In this document: positions 48,005 through 60,463 of the stretch, piece by piece
How positions within the stretch are numbered: position 1 is the stretch's first letter
How the letters are laid out: every line of letters starts with the position of its first letter
DNA from: Isoperla grammatica
Taxonomy: Eukaryota; Arthropoda; Insecta; Plecoptera; Perlodidae
DNA length: 64,000 nucleotides
Direction: 5' to 3'
Assembly: GCA_945910005.1 (NCBI GenBank)
Contig: OX246741.1
Coordinates: 2,935,946-2,999,945 of the forward strand
The notes under the pieces: model-generated
Databases searched by the model: none
What the model was told of the DNA's origin: nothing
What the model saw: the letters and a program-made list of their open reading frames with translations, nothing else
Made by a program: the position numbers and the translations under genes

Positions 48005-50770
48005 CTTTTACAGAACAGCTGATGGAATATCGCAGTTTTATCCACGAGTAAAACCATCAAATGAACTCGTTTCTTCTGTGTGACGCACAAACCAACCTGC
48101 CATGCAAACCGTTGCACGTGGGTGGGACGCTAAAGCCAACGCTAACCTATAAAACACTCGTATTACTCTGTGACAGTGGAGTAAAAATTGATATTTCATA
48201 AGTAAATAGAACCACTCACATACGGAGCTTTATTGAATGTGCAGGTGAAATATCAAATCTGTCTCCGAAGTACAACAGCACGAATACCATCTGTGTGTAC
48301 ATGTTGGCAAAATATAGTCAATATTCCATACAGCTTTACGGTCTCGGCATATATTTGTCGTAAAAGTTACAAGTAACGACTGGAAACGACGGGAAACAGT
48401 TTATGATATTTTGATTTTCAATATATAATATATTATTCAGGCAGTATTGCTTACTTTTTCATTCAATATACCAGTCAGTTCGCATTTATTATTATCTTTT
48501 ACTTATCTTGGATGTTTCAACGTATCAGTACTCGTATATACTATTTAGAACATTCAAAAATACAATTTCCCTAAATAGTTTGATTTATATGAAAATTTCT
48601 TTGGGCATAATATGGAATTCTCAAAACGCAATATAAGTGTTAGCTTGGCATAAATAAGACATTATGCGTAGTTTTATTCCAAAAACATTTTTACCTATAT
48701 CATATTACATTTGCCTAAAATAACACATTTTCTCCTGTATTCATCTAGAATCTACACTGATCATACGATCCAGAATATACTCACATCTCAAAATAACACA
48801 CATTATTTGACAGAGCGAGTATTAGACATTCTTCGGTGTGTCCTATTAATCAAACACTATCTAGATTTATAGCCTAGATATATTTGCATAATCTGCTGTG
48901 GACCGGCGGACAATCCTCGGCGTTAGGAACGCCTACACGCGTGTTGACCGTGATACTAAGTGCAAGTGAATACAATACTTTTAAATCACTTACATCTAAA
49001 TTATAATACCCTTTTTTCAATAAGCAGTTCTAGATAATAGTCATTATATAGTTACGAAATTAATAGACATTTAATTGAAATGAAACAAACTTCAAATCGT
49101 TTTAAAATTGTTTCCTGTCATGCACAGCTCGTTTCAAATCATTTCTACGCGAAATAAAATCCTATTACATGAATTTATACCCCCTTTTCTTGGTTGCTTA
49201 GTATTTTAAATTATAAAGTTCTTGATTTATTTTTAATAATGCCCGTTCATCATTCTTTGCAGCGTCGTCCTGGTTTTTGTTAAACAAAAAATGTGATCAA
49301 CGTTTGCGGAGATTCTATTAAATCAGACTTATCTGCTCATGCTTTAAAAAGCATGGTTAATATTTCGTGCTTTCGTATATCTCTCTTACATCCATGGTGT
49401 ATTCTTTATAAAGTCCGTATTTCTTCTGCATAGTAATGCGCTCATATATAGTCCACTGTGAGTTAGCTTCCTTGATATAGTAACTCTTTTTATTATATAG
49501 TGACACGTTTTTGCATTCCATTACTTTCGTATGTGCATGACGTTCATTTAAAATTCAATCAAGAATGAACTAGATCTTTCTTATCATAACGATAATGTGT
49601 CTGGATAGTTTTTATTTATTTATTTCATAACTATCAGGCAATATTGCATCAAACTTCGCCAAGTGAGCTGCATATAAAAGCACGTTTAGCCTATGATGAA
49701 AAGTAATAAGGCACGGATTGACATTAAATGAGATTAGATTGAATGAATAAGGAATGGATTACTTGAGGGATCTTTGCTATAAACCCGCATGGACATGGTG
49801 AGTAACGTTATCAGTACTATAGCTTTCACTGTGACTATACAGTACTTCTTACAAATACGACATATCTTATGTTGGAAAATGTGCGCGTTTCTATTTCATG
49901 GGAACGCTAAATTTTTCGAAAGTGTATTTCTAAAATGTATTGTATAGGATCCAAGATATTTACAGAAATTATGTTCGTAAATTAATATCCGCAACTATAT
50001 TTGTTTTAACTTTTAATCGAGTCCAGGAATGTATCAGTTTAACATGTGTCTTTATCATAAAACATGTTTGTTAGTTCACAATTTTCTTTAAATATGTGTA
50101 TCAAGTCACTACCGTGGTAACTGTGCCCTGAAATGACATTAGTGTGTTTGACGTTTGGTTTATGGTTTTAGTTTTGCGTATTTTTGTAATTATTTGTTAT
50201 TTGTTATTTTATTGTATCGCATTTGTGGGGCAATGCCCTCTTGCAGATAGATATAAATGAATTTAATAGAGTGTATAGAGTGTAATAGAGTGAAACAGTT
50301 TTACCCCATCGTGTCCTGTATGTCTTACAGTAGTTGAGTCCCGTGCGTGTCAGTAAGCAGTGTTTCAAGCAGCCATCTTGGGAGTTGATACTGACGCCTC
50401 CATAATTATTATTGTAAGTTGACCGTCTTAGCACCAATAAACACGCCAAAACCTTGACTGGAACGTATTGTTATTCCTCTATTTGCTCTATGATCTTGCC
50501 ATGTTGTGGTGCAACAATATTGTGTACAGTTATTGGTTTATGTGGTTAATCCTCCGGCCTCCCTTATTAATGTGCTCGAATAATTGCGATGGTTTATGAG
50601 CGAGGTGGGATGATCTCGTATCGTGGTTTATCAACCCGTGGGCAAAGCATTCAACATTCTTGTTGCATCGTCGGAAAGCTAGATAGTCATTAATTAAATA
50701 CTGGTGTGTTGACTGCAGAAACCATTTACTGGTTTTTGTATTATATTGTTTAATGCACATCACTATCATA
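48005..50770. other. Unannotated AT-rich DNA
   Basis: More than 2.7 kb with no gene, tRNA-like box or sizeable repeat. It contains a GTAACGACTGGA motif at 48373. Minus-strand frames at 50204-50449 and 50530-50769 have no recognisable motif. Confidence 0.5.
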
Positions 50771-50772
50771 TT

Positions 50773-51107
50773 GTCTTCGTCTTCGTCTTCGTCTTCGTCT
50801 TCGTCTTCGTCTTCGTCTTCGTCTTCGTCTTCGTCTTCGTCTTCGTCTTCGTCTTCGTCTTCGTCTTCGCGTCTTCGTCTTCGCGTCTTCGTCTTCGTCT
50901 TCGTCTTCGTCTTCGTCTTCGTCTTCGCGTCTTCGTCTTCGCGTCTTCGTCTTCGTCTTCGTCTTCGTCTTCGTCTTCGTCTTCGTCTTCGTCTTCGTCT
51001 TCGTCTTCGTCTTCGTCTTCGTCTTCGTCTTCGTCTTCGTCTTCGTCTTCGTCTTCGTCTTCGTCTTCGTCTTCGTCTTCGTCTTCGTCTTCGTCTTCGT
51101 CTTCGTC
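50773..51107. repeat. 335-bp (TCTTCG)n hexanucleotide array
   Basis: About 55 hexamer units, almost pure. It is broken only by four GCG-type insertions near 50869, 50883, 50927 and 50941; the 14-bp pair is itself repeated. The unit has no stop in any frame, so all six frames are open: Ser-Ser, Arg-Leu and Val-Phe on the plus strand, and Asp-Glu, Lys-Thr and Arg-Arg on the minus strand. The 130-160 codon frames at this place are products of the repeat. One strand is purine-only except for C in CGAAGA. No flanking exon is recognisable. Confidence 0.97.
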
Positions 51108-51172
51108 ATGCCGACGATACATCGAGTGGCGCAGTCTGGTGGCGACTGTACACAACATGAACGCTGCACCTG

Positions 51173-51196
51173 GGTCGTTAGGCAGTGCTAACGACC
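51173..51196. repeat. Perfect 9-bp stem hairpin beside the hexamer array
   Basis: GGTCGTTAG and CTAACGACC flank a six-base loop GCAGTG, 66 bp from the end of the hexanucleotide array. No T-run follows, so it is not a terminator of the usual type. Confidence 0.6.
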
Positions 51197-51436
51197 AAGT
51201 GATTCTGAAGAAGAGATCTGCTATGTGATCTCGTAAATAGCGACAGATTTACATTGAGCTACGAACCATAGCTCGCGCTTCGTTCCGACTGCGATGCTGG
51301 CCTCTACGGCAATCGCGCGAAGCATTCACCTCATGTTCAAGCTAAGAATACAAAACTCAAATTCAAATACCCTATGGTAGCGTTGTTGTCAGCGGTTTCT
51401 GCGCTCGTACTCATAGTCCGTCATCTGTCCGCATTG

Positions 51437-51528
51437 TGTCGCCATGTCGCCATGTCGCCATGTTGTCATGTCGCCATGTCGCCATGTTGCCATGTTGCCA
51501 GGTTGCCATGTTGCCAGGTTGTCGTTGT
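51437..51528. repeat. 9-bp minisatellite (CATGTCGCC)n
   Basis: About ten units of CATGTCGCC / CATGTTGCC / CAGGTTGCC. The nine-base period keeps one frame open on each strand (His-Val-Ala type on the plus), but flanking frames have no recognisable domain. Confidence 0.9.
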
Positions 51529-51715
51529 CAGTCGTGGCAGCGATGGGTGGGAAATTGCCGGCCCATGCCAAGAATACAAGAGATCGTAAACATCGCTCTA
51601 GACATAAAGCGTTGTAACGATTGCTAAGCTAAGATGGCTGCGGTCAACACAGATTATGTGATTAGATAAAACTGACCGAGCGAATAAACAAGAATTGCTA
51701 CTGAACTTTTGTCGA

Positions 51716-51790
51716 CTAGTTGGCGATAGTGGTTGCCAAGCGGAGGGGGGAGAGTCTTGGGAAGAAAGGTTGCGGGCTCGATTGCTGCCA
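51716..51790 (+). repeat. tRNA-like SINE head
   Basis: TAGTGGTTGCCAAGCGG (A-box-like) is followed about 30 nt later by GCGGGCTCGATTGC (B-box-like) and GCCACACA. The arms pair only partly. It is a decayed tRNA-derived repeat rather than a tRNA gene. Confidence 0.45.
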
Positions 51791-51799
51791 CACAAATGT

Positions 51800-52110
51800 A
51801 CCGACTAAATTATGTGTATACATTTTTATTATAGAATCACAAAGTATACACATACAATTAGGAAATTATATGTGTTATTGTTATGTATTTATTTAGATAT
51901 AATTCACACCAAACCGCGATGAAGTTGGCTAAGCCTGGTACGCGAGACTCTTGTTACCATGGTTCATTTTCCATAATAATTTAACTAAAGCTATTTTCGA
52001 GAATTTCTTCAGTTATCAGGAGCTTGAAACAGTTGAAATAGTCACATAGTAGCATAAAAAAATTTACTAGATGCACTTCTGAAAGAGAAAAAAAAACACA
52101 TAGGCAATTC
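51800..52110. other. Unannotated AT-rich DNA
   Basis: AT-rich with no feature I can support. Confidence 0.6.
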
Positions 52111-52140
52111 GAAGAGAGAGAGAGCGAGAGAGAGAGAGGG
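52111..52140. repeat. (GA)n microsatellite
   Basis: GA repeats with one GC break, just upstream of a minus-strand SINE-like head, where it would lie beyond the 3' side of that unit. Confidence 0.85.
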
Positions 52141-52170
52141 AATGTGTGGCAAAAACCTCAGTCATGATTG

Positions 52171-52238
52171 CCGCCGATGGGAACTGAACATGTAACCTTC
52201 CGAAACAGAATTCCAGGCGCTCTGACTGTCCACTTCTG
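52171..52238 (-). repeat. tRNA-like SINE head
   Basis: On the minus strand GTGGACAGTCAGAGCGCC resembles an A-box region, and ATGTTCAGTTCCCAT about 30 nt on is a near-consensus B-box. The GA repeat at 52111-52140 would be its downstream tail. Confidence 0.45.
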
Positions 52239-52249
52239 TCATTCATCCG

Positions 52250-55045
52250 ACGAATCGCAGAGCTGTAGAAATGCCTTTGAGTTCTGCCTCCGACCCATAT
52301 GTTGCACGTTTCATTGTTTCTTTTGTTTGTTCTAAGTTTTTGTCTGTCGGTTTCTTGTGTATGGTGTTGATTTGTTCTGTTAGCGAGAGGATTTGAATAG
52401 ATCTGTCTCTACCTCGTCATTGATCAATCTTGTACTTGTATGACTCGGCAGAATAACTCAAGAAATGTTTTCAACGGTTTGACCGTGACTGCTCGGAGAC
52501 TAAACAAAGAGCGAGAATATGTTAGGCAAACACAGCTGGGTCGTCGCAGTCACCTACGAGAACTGACTCCAGTCTATTCTATTCTATTTTTAAAACAAAA
52601 ATGAAAATAAATTTGTATTTACATTGTCTGCCCACACAGTAACAAGGTGTGATTTCTGTTAGGATTTACCATGTTTTAATTCCACTTTGCTGTGACGGCT
52701 CCCAACTCACTGGACCATGACAATTGACAATATACTGATATTCCTATTCTATTTTTGTATATTTACAATCCTTAAATATGTTGGCTAGTGTACTTATGTT
52801 TACTTACTTATATTTAGTTGTAGTGATATAAGTACTATTTAGTATGATGCCAATGTACTTCACGATATCCATGAGGCTGAGGTTTGATTCACGTCCCAGT
52901 CAATCCTGCCTGAAGGTGTTTTCCATTAAGCTTTTCCTCGGTTATTTATAAGGTAAATTATGGCTTTGGAAACTTTACTCCTTCCCGAACATCTGAATAC
53001 TTAGCACGAAGTAAGTCTAAGTCGCGTAAAGTAGAGTATACGAGTTTATGCAGCAGGTATTCTTACAGGAAAGTTAATTATTATAGCATTTTCCGATGAT
53101 GCCGCCATGAAACAATATTGACATACTCTACCTTATGTAGTTAACCTGTTTGTATACGAGCTAATGCAGGGAGCTTCGTTACACCGCGTTACCCATAAAG
53201 TGTTTTGCTAATAAAATATTTATGACTAAAAACGAAAAATTCTGTTTACGACTTTACCGATATTTTCGCCATGTATTGAGTTTGGCAAGAATATAGTAAA
53301 AAAAGTATCAAATACAACATTTCGCCCGTTTATATTTTAGTTATGTCTCCGGAGAGACGTGTTTGTAGGTTTTATCGACTAAGCAGCCAATATAGAGGCG
53401 AGTTATGCCCCAGTCTACCTGGTGAGCTTGGAAATACTAAGAAACGTTTCCAGCGACATCTGAGGTAGTTAAAAATACATTGACTACTATTATAAAATTA
53501 ATATTATAATTATCATTGATGAAATTGTGGTGTTTTTCATTTGTACCAATGAACGTCTGATTAGTAACATGCTATACATACATGCACGAACCATTTTCTG
53601 GGAGTGATTTCTTAATAACATTGAACGTTAAACAGACGTTAAAAAATGAAAAATAATTGAGATGCCTGGTTAGATTTTTATTTGGATTTGTTGTAATGCT
53701 CTTTTCTGATATTAACGTTTAATAAATCAGTTTTATTAGGAAAATACAAGAATCACAAGATTTTGTTACAGAAATTCCTGAGAAACAGATAGATCTCTTT
53801 ACTTTCATCTTAATATTATTTCATGACGTAGTTGTGGTGTCATGTGGGTTGTGCGCTTGTGAATTTAATAAACAAAATATGGAAGTATGTCTCATTTCAG
53901 TACACCTACTTTGGAGAACTGAATATGGAAATACATGATATTAATCCGTTATTCCTCAAAGTGACAGTATTTGTAGGAGGCTGCTCTCATACAGTTGCCT
54001 ACTCAGCTAAGACAAGTGGGCTGGCATTCTACCGCCTATGACAGAGTCCTAACGCAGTTGATCGTTGACAAAGATACATTCCCAAGGGCATCTCAGCTGA
54101 CAACCGCCGTTTACAAACTTAACTTGTCAACCTCTTTAGATATTGCGCTGGCTTTATTGGGCTCACCATCATTGCTGGCGACAGGATGATTTGATGGAAA
54201 TAACTTACTATAGCAAATAAAATATACGCTAGTTTGAATGTACGGCAAACCTCTGTACTGAAGTCGTGCAACTTGCTTGGAATTTACGTTATTTTACTGT
54301 GCCAAGAACAATACAATTGTATTTTTTGTCATATTGCAATGTGTCCAAACTAGTTTCTGCTCTCGTAGTCATTATCTTGTATTTTTGAGCTAATTAATTA
54401 GTAGGTATGTAGTGAAATGTCACTTATGTTTTAACGAGGTGCAGCTGTACGTTTACACAACATGGATACAAGTAAATATAATAGTATTACTTATGTAATG
54501 TGTCTGGGTCTGGTTGCGGGTAGACCAAGTTCCCGGTAGCTCTGCCTGTCGTTCTAGGTGACTACAATCCCAACGCTTTATAAACATGTATTAATAAACA
54601 ATAACCACTCAATAATATTCTGTAGCGTATCGTTGGGCATCCCTATAGTTTTTCATCAAAGTAATTGAGTAATATTTCTCTGCATTTTGGATGAACCCTA
54701 TCTGAGTACTAGTTTCAGTAAAATATTTGTAGTAGACTTTGTTTTATTTTGCACAAATAAACACATTTGAAAATAAATGTAAGATAAAAGTAAATGAGTT
54801 TATGAGCATAGATAAGTAGAATTAGAGCAACTTGTTTGATCTGTGTAAAATGTAATTCACATTCAAATGCTTCTATATAAAGTTGCAGCACGACTCATTT
54901 CATAAGCTCGAGTTGCACTTGCATTTCTATATTATATACTTCGTACCATTAGATGCAAACTGCATTTTGTGTAATACTTCTTTGAGGAAATACATAAAAT
55001 ATTGTTCGTTAGGTCTTTTTCTTTGTCCACTCAAATCAAGTTGTA
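52250..55045. other. Unannotated AT-rich DNA
   Basis: No gene recognised. A weak B-box-like GAGGTTTGATTCACG lies at about 52877 without a good A-box. Frames at 53832-54189 are short with no recognisable motif. Confidence 0.45.
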
Positions 55046-55050
55046 CACAC

Positions 55051-55111
55051 AAGTAAATTTACTCAGTTATATTAAAATAAGCACATACAAGTAAATGTAT
55101 TCAGTTATATT

Positions 55112-55145
<34 letters not shown>
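55051..55145. repeat. 38-bp direct duplication followed by (AT)n
   Basis: AAGTAAAT..TACTCAGTTATATTAAAAT occurs at 55051 and again, slightly changed, at 55089. It is followed by about 15 AT units (55114-55145). Confidence 0.8.
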
Positions 55146-55149
<4 letters not shown>

Positions 55150-55469
55150 ACAATAACAGCTGATTGTTATGAAACTTGTGTACATATATCTTTAGGTAAG
55201 ACATTTCAACTACATAGTACAGCTCTACCGTATATTTTTCATAACTATTTCATTTTTAGTTTTCAAATAACATAGATTCCAAGTGTATTCAAGACAGTTG
55301 ATTTATGATACAGTAAAAACATAGTAGTATCTTAATAAAGCTCTGCTTGCCGCTTGGGATTCAAATCCGTAATGTTCATCGCTATTTGTTCATAATAAAC
55401 ACCAACAACGACGACATTTACGAAAACAAATTATCTCACCACAGGAAATTAAAACTCATTCACAGAGTC

Positions 55470-55519
55470 TCTGTTTGTCTGTCCGTCTGTCTGTTTGTCT
55501 GTTTGTCTGTCTGTCTGTG
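55470..55519. repeat. (TCTG/TTTG)n microsatellite
   Basis: About twelve tetranucleotide units. This is the third TCTG-type array in the window. Confidence 0.9.
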
Positions 55520-55968
55520 TATGATAGAAGAAACAAGTCGTGAGTAAAATGCACAAAACAAAATGTCGGCGGAGTTGCTGCGCTCTAGCGGTGAACGGAA
55601 TAAGTAATTCCCCGCCTCGTATATTATGCATGCGGAACTCTTATCGTCACAACAACAAACAACTTTCAAGGACAACGTCTCATGGCTATTTTTAACTGTT
55701 CTCGCGGGTCGAATAGAGAAACATTATCATACCCAGCAGAAAATATAAGAGAGGTACTAAATTCAAAACTTGGGGCTAAAAACACGACAAGGAAAATTTC
55801 TTGAAAAGTTTTGCTGTTATGTTGTGCATGATTTGGAACGAAAAATGTATACTTAACGAGACACTTTTCGCCCGCGGCCATCTTAAAAGCATGATGCAAA
55901 CGATGAAAGTAGGTAGTTCGCTATCATCAAGTTATATTTAGACACTCACACAGTAAACGTGAGTGAGT

Positions 55969-55969
<1 letters not shown>

Positions 55970-56052
<83 letters not shown>
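55970..56052. repeat. Long (GA)n microsatellite
   Basis: About 40 GA units with slight impurity at the start (GTGAGTGA, GACAGA). The all-purine strand can form triplex DNA. Confidence 0.95.
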
Positions 56053-56054
<2 letters not shown>

Positions 56055-56450
56055 AACGCTTTAAAATTTTCCAATAAATCAAGTTCTAAATCCCTTTTAC
56101 ATTCTAGGCAGTAATGCTTCAAACCGACAAATAATAGATGAGAGAAGTTTAATTGGAGCTGAATAGAAATATGGTCTACTTCATTCGTTCATAATAAGGA
56201 TTAAAAAAACAATATGGGATGGACTATTTTAAATGTATCACGATTGTTACATAGTTTTGAAACTATTAATGAGGTTTTGCTGCTGCGGCCTTCATTTGCA
56301 ATAGCTTAACACACATTTAAAGTTTTAACGATACACAGTTGTTAATTGAACTGTTGTGCTATCGAGTTTGTAAATAGAAGAGTGCGAATGGAGTGCAAAT
56401 AGTTTAGAGCTTCATTAAAATAAATAACACTATAACAGTTCTATTCCCAT
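56055..56450. other. Unannotated AT-rich DNA
   Basis: AT-rich with no feature I can support. Confidence 0.6.
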
Positions 56451-56860
56451 ACCTTAAGGGTTCCTCTAATCGAAGCTGCCCTGTTTCATGCACGCTGTGA
56501 CAACGATTATAGCTACCACTGTGACGTCAGAGTCAAGCGATGTCAATCAACCAGCTCTCTCTAGACAAGAGGGAAATTAGCTCTTATTCAGATAACGAAA
56601 GTTAAGGGAAAACTAGGACGGATTGACGTCACTGAAGAACTTCTGTTAAAAGACGAGAGAAATATCTATAATTTGAAATAATTCTCTGTCTCCATGGCAG
56701 CAAAGTGCGTCACGGTGAAGAAGCTTTGAGGAAATCGTGAATTAAACGCGGTAAAGAGAGAACTCGGTGATTGAGATCTGCATTCGGCTGTTATAAGACA
56801 TCTAAGGGTTGGTCATGTAACAGTTTGACCGTGGTGTGGTAAGTCTCAACTATTAAACCA
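56450..56860 (+). promoter_or_regulatory. Composition island with paired CRE sites
   Basis: A GC-balanced stretch holding two perfect TGACGTCA palindromes about 100 bp apart (56522-56529 and 56624-56631), CAAT/GATTG-type motifs (GTCAATCAACC, GGATTGACG) and, at the end, GTGGTAAGTC, which would serve as a splice donor. Together this resembles a promoter with a short non-coding first exon, but no core promoter is clear and no downstream gene is recognised. Confidence 0.25.
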
Positions 56861-56869
56861 TTGAGTTTA

Positions 56870-59800
56870 GTTATTTCAACAAGTGGTTGGTTACTAACCA
56901 TTATAAGAAGTAAACACTGGATTAACAAAATTTAAAATATTTCAATAATTACAGCTGTGATTTTGGAAATGAATGTATAATTAATTGCTTGAATTACTTT
57001 CAAAACAGCAACCGTAAGGGTCCCCTTACATTCTCCAACTATTGAAGTATGAAGTGACAGAGACAGAGAAAGTGAGATTCGAGTGAAACTGAATCCTTCC
57101 TCGCATTGTTTTCTTCGAGACTAATCGCTACGAAAGCTGATGCTCTAAATTGTTTTCTCCTTTACTTCAATTACAAATTATTTATTCATGTTTCGATTAA
57201 GTTATTTCATTCATGATAAGCACCAATTAAAATACACCCACGTGAAGTTGCTCTCCAGTTAATGCTCTTAGAATGAAAGGAAATTACACCCACGTAAAAT
57301 ATAATACACCAGGGATATCACCTTCTTCTCCGTCATCAGTTCCGTCCGTTGTCCTCAAATGTATTCTATGTTTCAATATAATATATTGTGTGTTGTTTGC
57401 CGCACTGCTGTATTTAAAGATCTTACATCAGATTGCTATTTTGAATGTTGTGCTTTGCAAAAGGATATGTCTATCCACATTTTAAACTAGATGTACTTCC
57501 TGACATACTATACATCACCAATGGCGATATTGCCCTAGATCAACCAATTGCAATGTTAATGAATGACTATAGGAACACGTCTTTACCACGTTATGGCGAA
57601 TGCACTCTTGGCCATAAAACATACACGTCAAAAGTCTTGCAACATGAGGTATGACACGTACTAAATTATTTGCAACATCTCGGAAGCCACGAAAGCATAA
57701 ACGCGCTCAACATCCTCATCAAGGTATCCTAACATTTAAGATTTACGACCCAGAATATTAGACATCTCTTCCTCCCGGTTTGCTTTATTCCTCTTTGGCG
57801 TCGGTGTCAGCACTAAATGTTTTATGGTTGATATAATTCCCATAATTAAACTGCAAAGTAACGTTTTGTGATAGGCTGAACGGTTTTCACATATGACGTC
57901 ATTATGTGGTTTCAATGTTCAAGATGAAACCTTTTTAATGAGTTACTTAAGTGTTGTAGAGGTTTAACTATGGTCATCATGGGTGTTATGATTCTCAGGC
58001 AGGGTTTCGCAATTCTGCCGCCGCCGCTGCGGACAAAATGTTATTGGACAGTAAAAGTTGACGAGATGAGACTTTCGTTGCTCATTGGCCAACCTTTATT
58101 TCAGTTTTTTTTTTAAAATGGATCTTAAAGGATGTATAAAAGCAGATTATTACGTTTACTATGCACACATTATAGAATCTTGTATACTGAACGACATTAA
58201 AATCTGCAATCATGAGAAATCAAAAGAAAAACGAGTTTCTTGTGCAAAACCCTGGTACAATGATGTTATTGTTAGGTAAGAAAGAATATCGTTAGGTCAT
58301 GCGAACAACCAGCTGTCTGTATCAGAGAGTTGAAAATGTTAGAGCACAGCTGAAAATACAAACTATGCAAATCAAACTGAGTACCGACGGAACTACATTC
58401 GCTTCACATGAGAAATCCGACATGAGAAATAACTTTACGTCTGTAAGAGTACATTGTGATATTCCTCAACGAGGGGTTGTGGAGGGAGAGGGGGAGATTT
58501 TTCTCATTTCTTCCCGCGACGGCTATTTTGAATGGAAACTTTCTATGAGGAGAGGCGATCCAGCAGATTAACACTCAGTTTAATTAATCATCATCGTAAC
58601 TTTTACAAATTTCTTCAAATAATGTGTTATATTTTATAAAATATCAAATATTTTATTGTTTAGCAATCGTTGTAGAACGATATCAGTTTTATTTTATTGA
58701 TGATGATAATGCAAAATCAAAAAAGCACAACGTTACATACATAGTAAGAAATTTTATTTAAATATGTGTTATGCCAAGAGTTTGTCAATACGGGCTATAA
58801 TTTATTGATTCTACAACTGGTTTGAATTGAAGTTGTTTTATTAGTTTCACACGAGCGTAATGAGGAAGAAATTAAACGTATTGAAGACATGTTGACCCGT
58901 CTTCCTAAATTCAAGTAACCCAAACCTTGGAGCTCTTCCTCTCGGTCGGGAGCATGATTTGTTGTGACTTGTGAAAAGATTTAGCCTATAATACTTAACA
59001 CCAGATTCTCTCGTTTCACGTGGGAGCAAATAAGAGCAATTAGGTGAGTTCTGTTCAGATCTTGTATGCGCGCAAGAAATTATATTTAAGAGGACTCTAG
59101 TTTTAAGAGTAGAGCTAGTTGTGAGCTGTGCGCATAGTAACGCTATAATTTCATTTCCTTGGAATTTACTCTTCACTAGTTATAATGAGGGTAAATGGAA
59201 GTACTTTTAAGTAACTTACGTATCATACCTGCGCAACCAAAAGAAAACTAAGTACAGATTAAAAAAAATAAATGTTATGGTACTTAAAGACTCGTGGCAC
59301 ATATAACGATGTTTGAAGTTTGGATGCTTCTGTTTTTCTACTAATTACATTGCAGCATTATTTTCTATCGTGTACATTCAAGAAGTATGCTCATATGTAG
59401 CTGAAAATCTGTTATGTTTGTATTGCGTTTAAAATAATTTAATCAGCTCTTAAATAGAATTTTTTTTATGTAAGTATGTTCAAGATTGAAGCATTTACGA
59501 ATACATATTTAAACACATCACTGCACTGTCAGGCTTGAAAGAAATACCAAGTAAATAAATAGCGAATGTGTCCATTGTGTGGGTTATCTTGTCAGAGATG
59601 CATTTCATCCCAACCCGTCCAGCTACTGACAGTAAACTCCTTCCCCCGCTGACAGGTTTTACCAACCTGCTGACGCTGCAAGGTTTGTCGGTCTCCCGGT
59701 AGAGGTCGGGCCTAACTTGATAGTTTGCCTCTCTATTGTTCTGCCTCAACTGACGCATGATTCGATTATCTGAGCTCATATCAGCTCCAAGGTACAATTA

Positions 59801-60460
59801 ACGCTATTCAGCGGACTGAAAGTATTACTATCGAGCTGAACGGGAAGAATTTTACTCGAAGTGTGTTCAAATCTAATTAAATACGTGAATGAACAACCAA
59901 AAGGCGCCATCGGCGATGGATCACAAAATGGTGGATGTTCATGCCTACGATTAATAACTACTCGGAAATCATTAGCCATGTTTACATGTCCGAATTTAGA
60001 ACCGGACTGAAAGCTTTCATGGATGCCAACGTTAACATGAAGTGTACCGAAATTAATCAGAACTCTATTGCGGTCTCGCGTCAACACTCATGATAGGACT
60101 GAGTACGGTTTTTCAGTACGGTCCAGCTATTTAGTCAGGCCGAACCCAGTCGGTTCTGTATCGTTTTCAAGGCGTTTACATGGGTGCCGAGTACGATTAA
60201 CTCACTCAATCTCGTACTGAGTCCCTTATGTAAACTAGACTATTGTGTTTGAAGAACTGAATCAAAATTAATGTAAGTGAAAAAACAATGTTTCAATTTC
60301 GAAGCAAAATAGATAAAACCACATTTGTTTGTCAATCGTGCCTACAAAATAAATATTATTATATGTTTCAATTGATAAGCAAAGCGTGACTAATGGAAAA
60401 TATATGTGTGCCGGAAAATCGTCCATAAAATACAGCAGCAAACAGAACGTAGATTACACT
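56870..60460. other. Unannotated DNA with weak exon-like frames
   Basis: Candidate exons at about 57432-57648 and 58117-58275 are discussed as findings. GTTTACATG/CATGTAAAC-like phrases at 59980-60240 resemble ends of small DNA transposons but do not form a clear inverted pair. Minus-strand frames of about 100 codons at 58847-59176, 59495-59797 and 59776-60087 have no recognisable domain. Another CRE octamer lies at 57894-57901. Confidence 0.35.
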
Positions 60461-60463
60461 AGG

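Noticed and set aside
51173..51196. Intrinsic transcription terminator
   Set aside because: There is no T-run after the stem, and bacterial-type terminators are not expected in this genome.
50746..51228. Open frames of 130-160 codons on both strands (Ser-, Asp-Glu-, Lys-Thr- and Arg-rich)
   Set aside because: They are produced by the TCTTCG repeat, which has no stop in any frame; flanks have no coding character.
59980..60240. Small DNA transposon with GTTTACATG ends
   Set aside because: GTTTACATG-like words are present, but no clean inverted pair or target duplication could be set.
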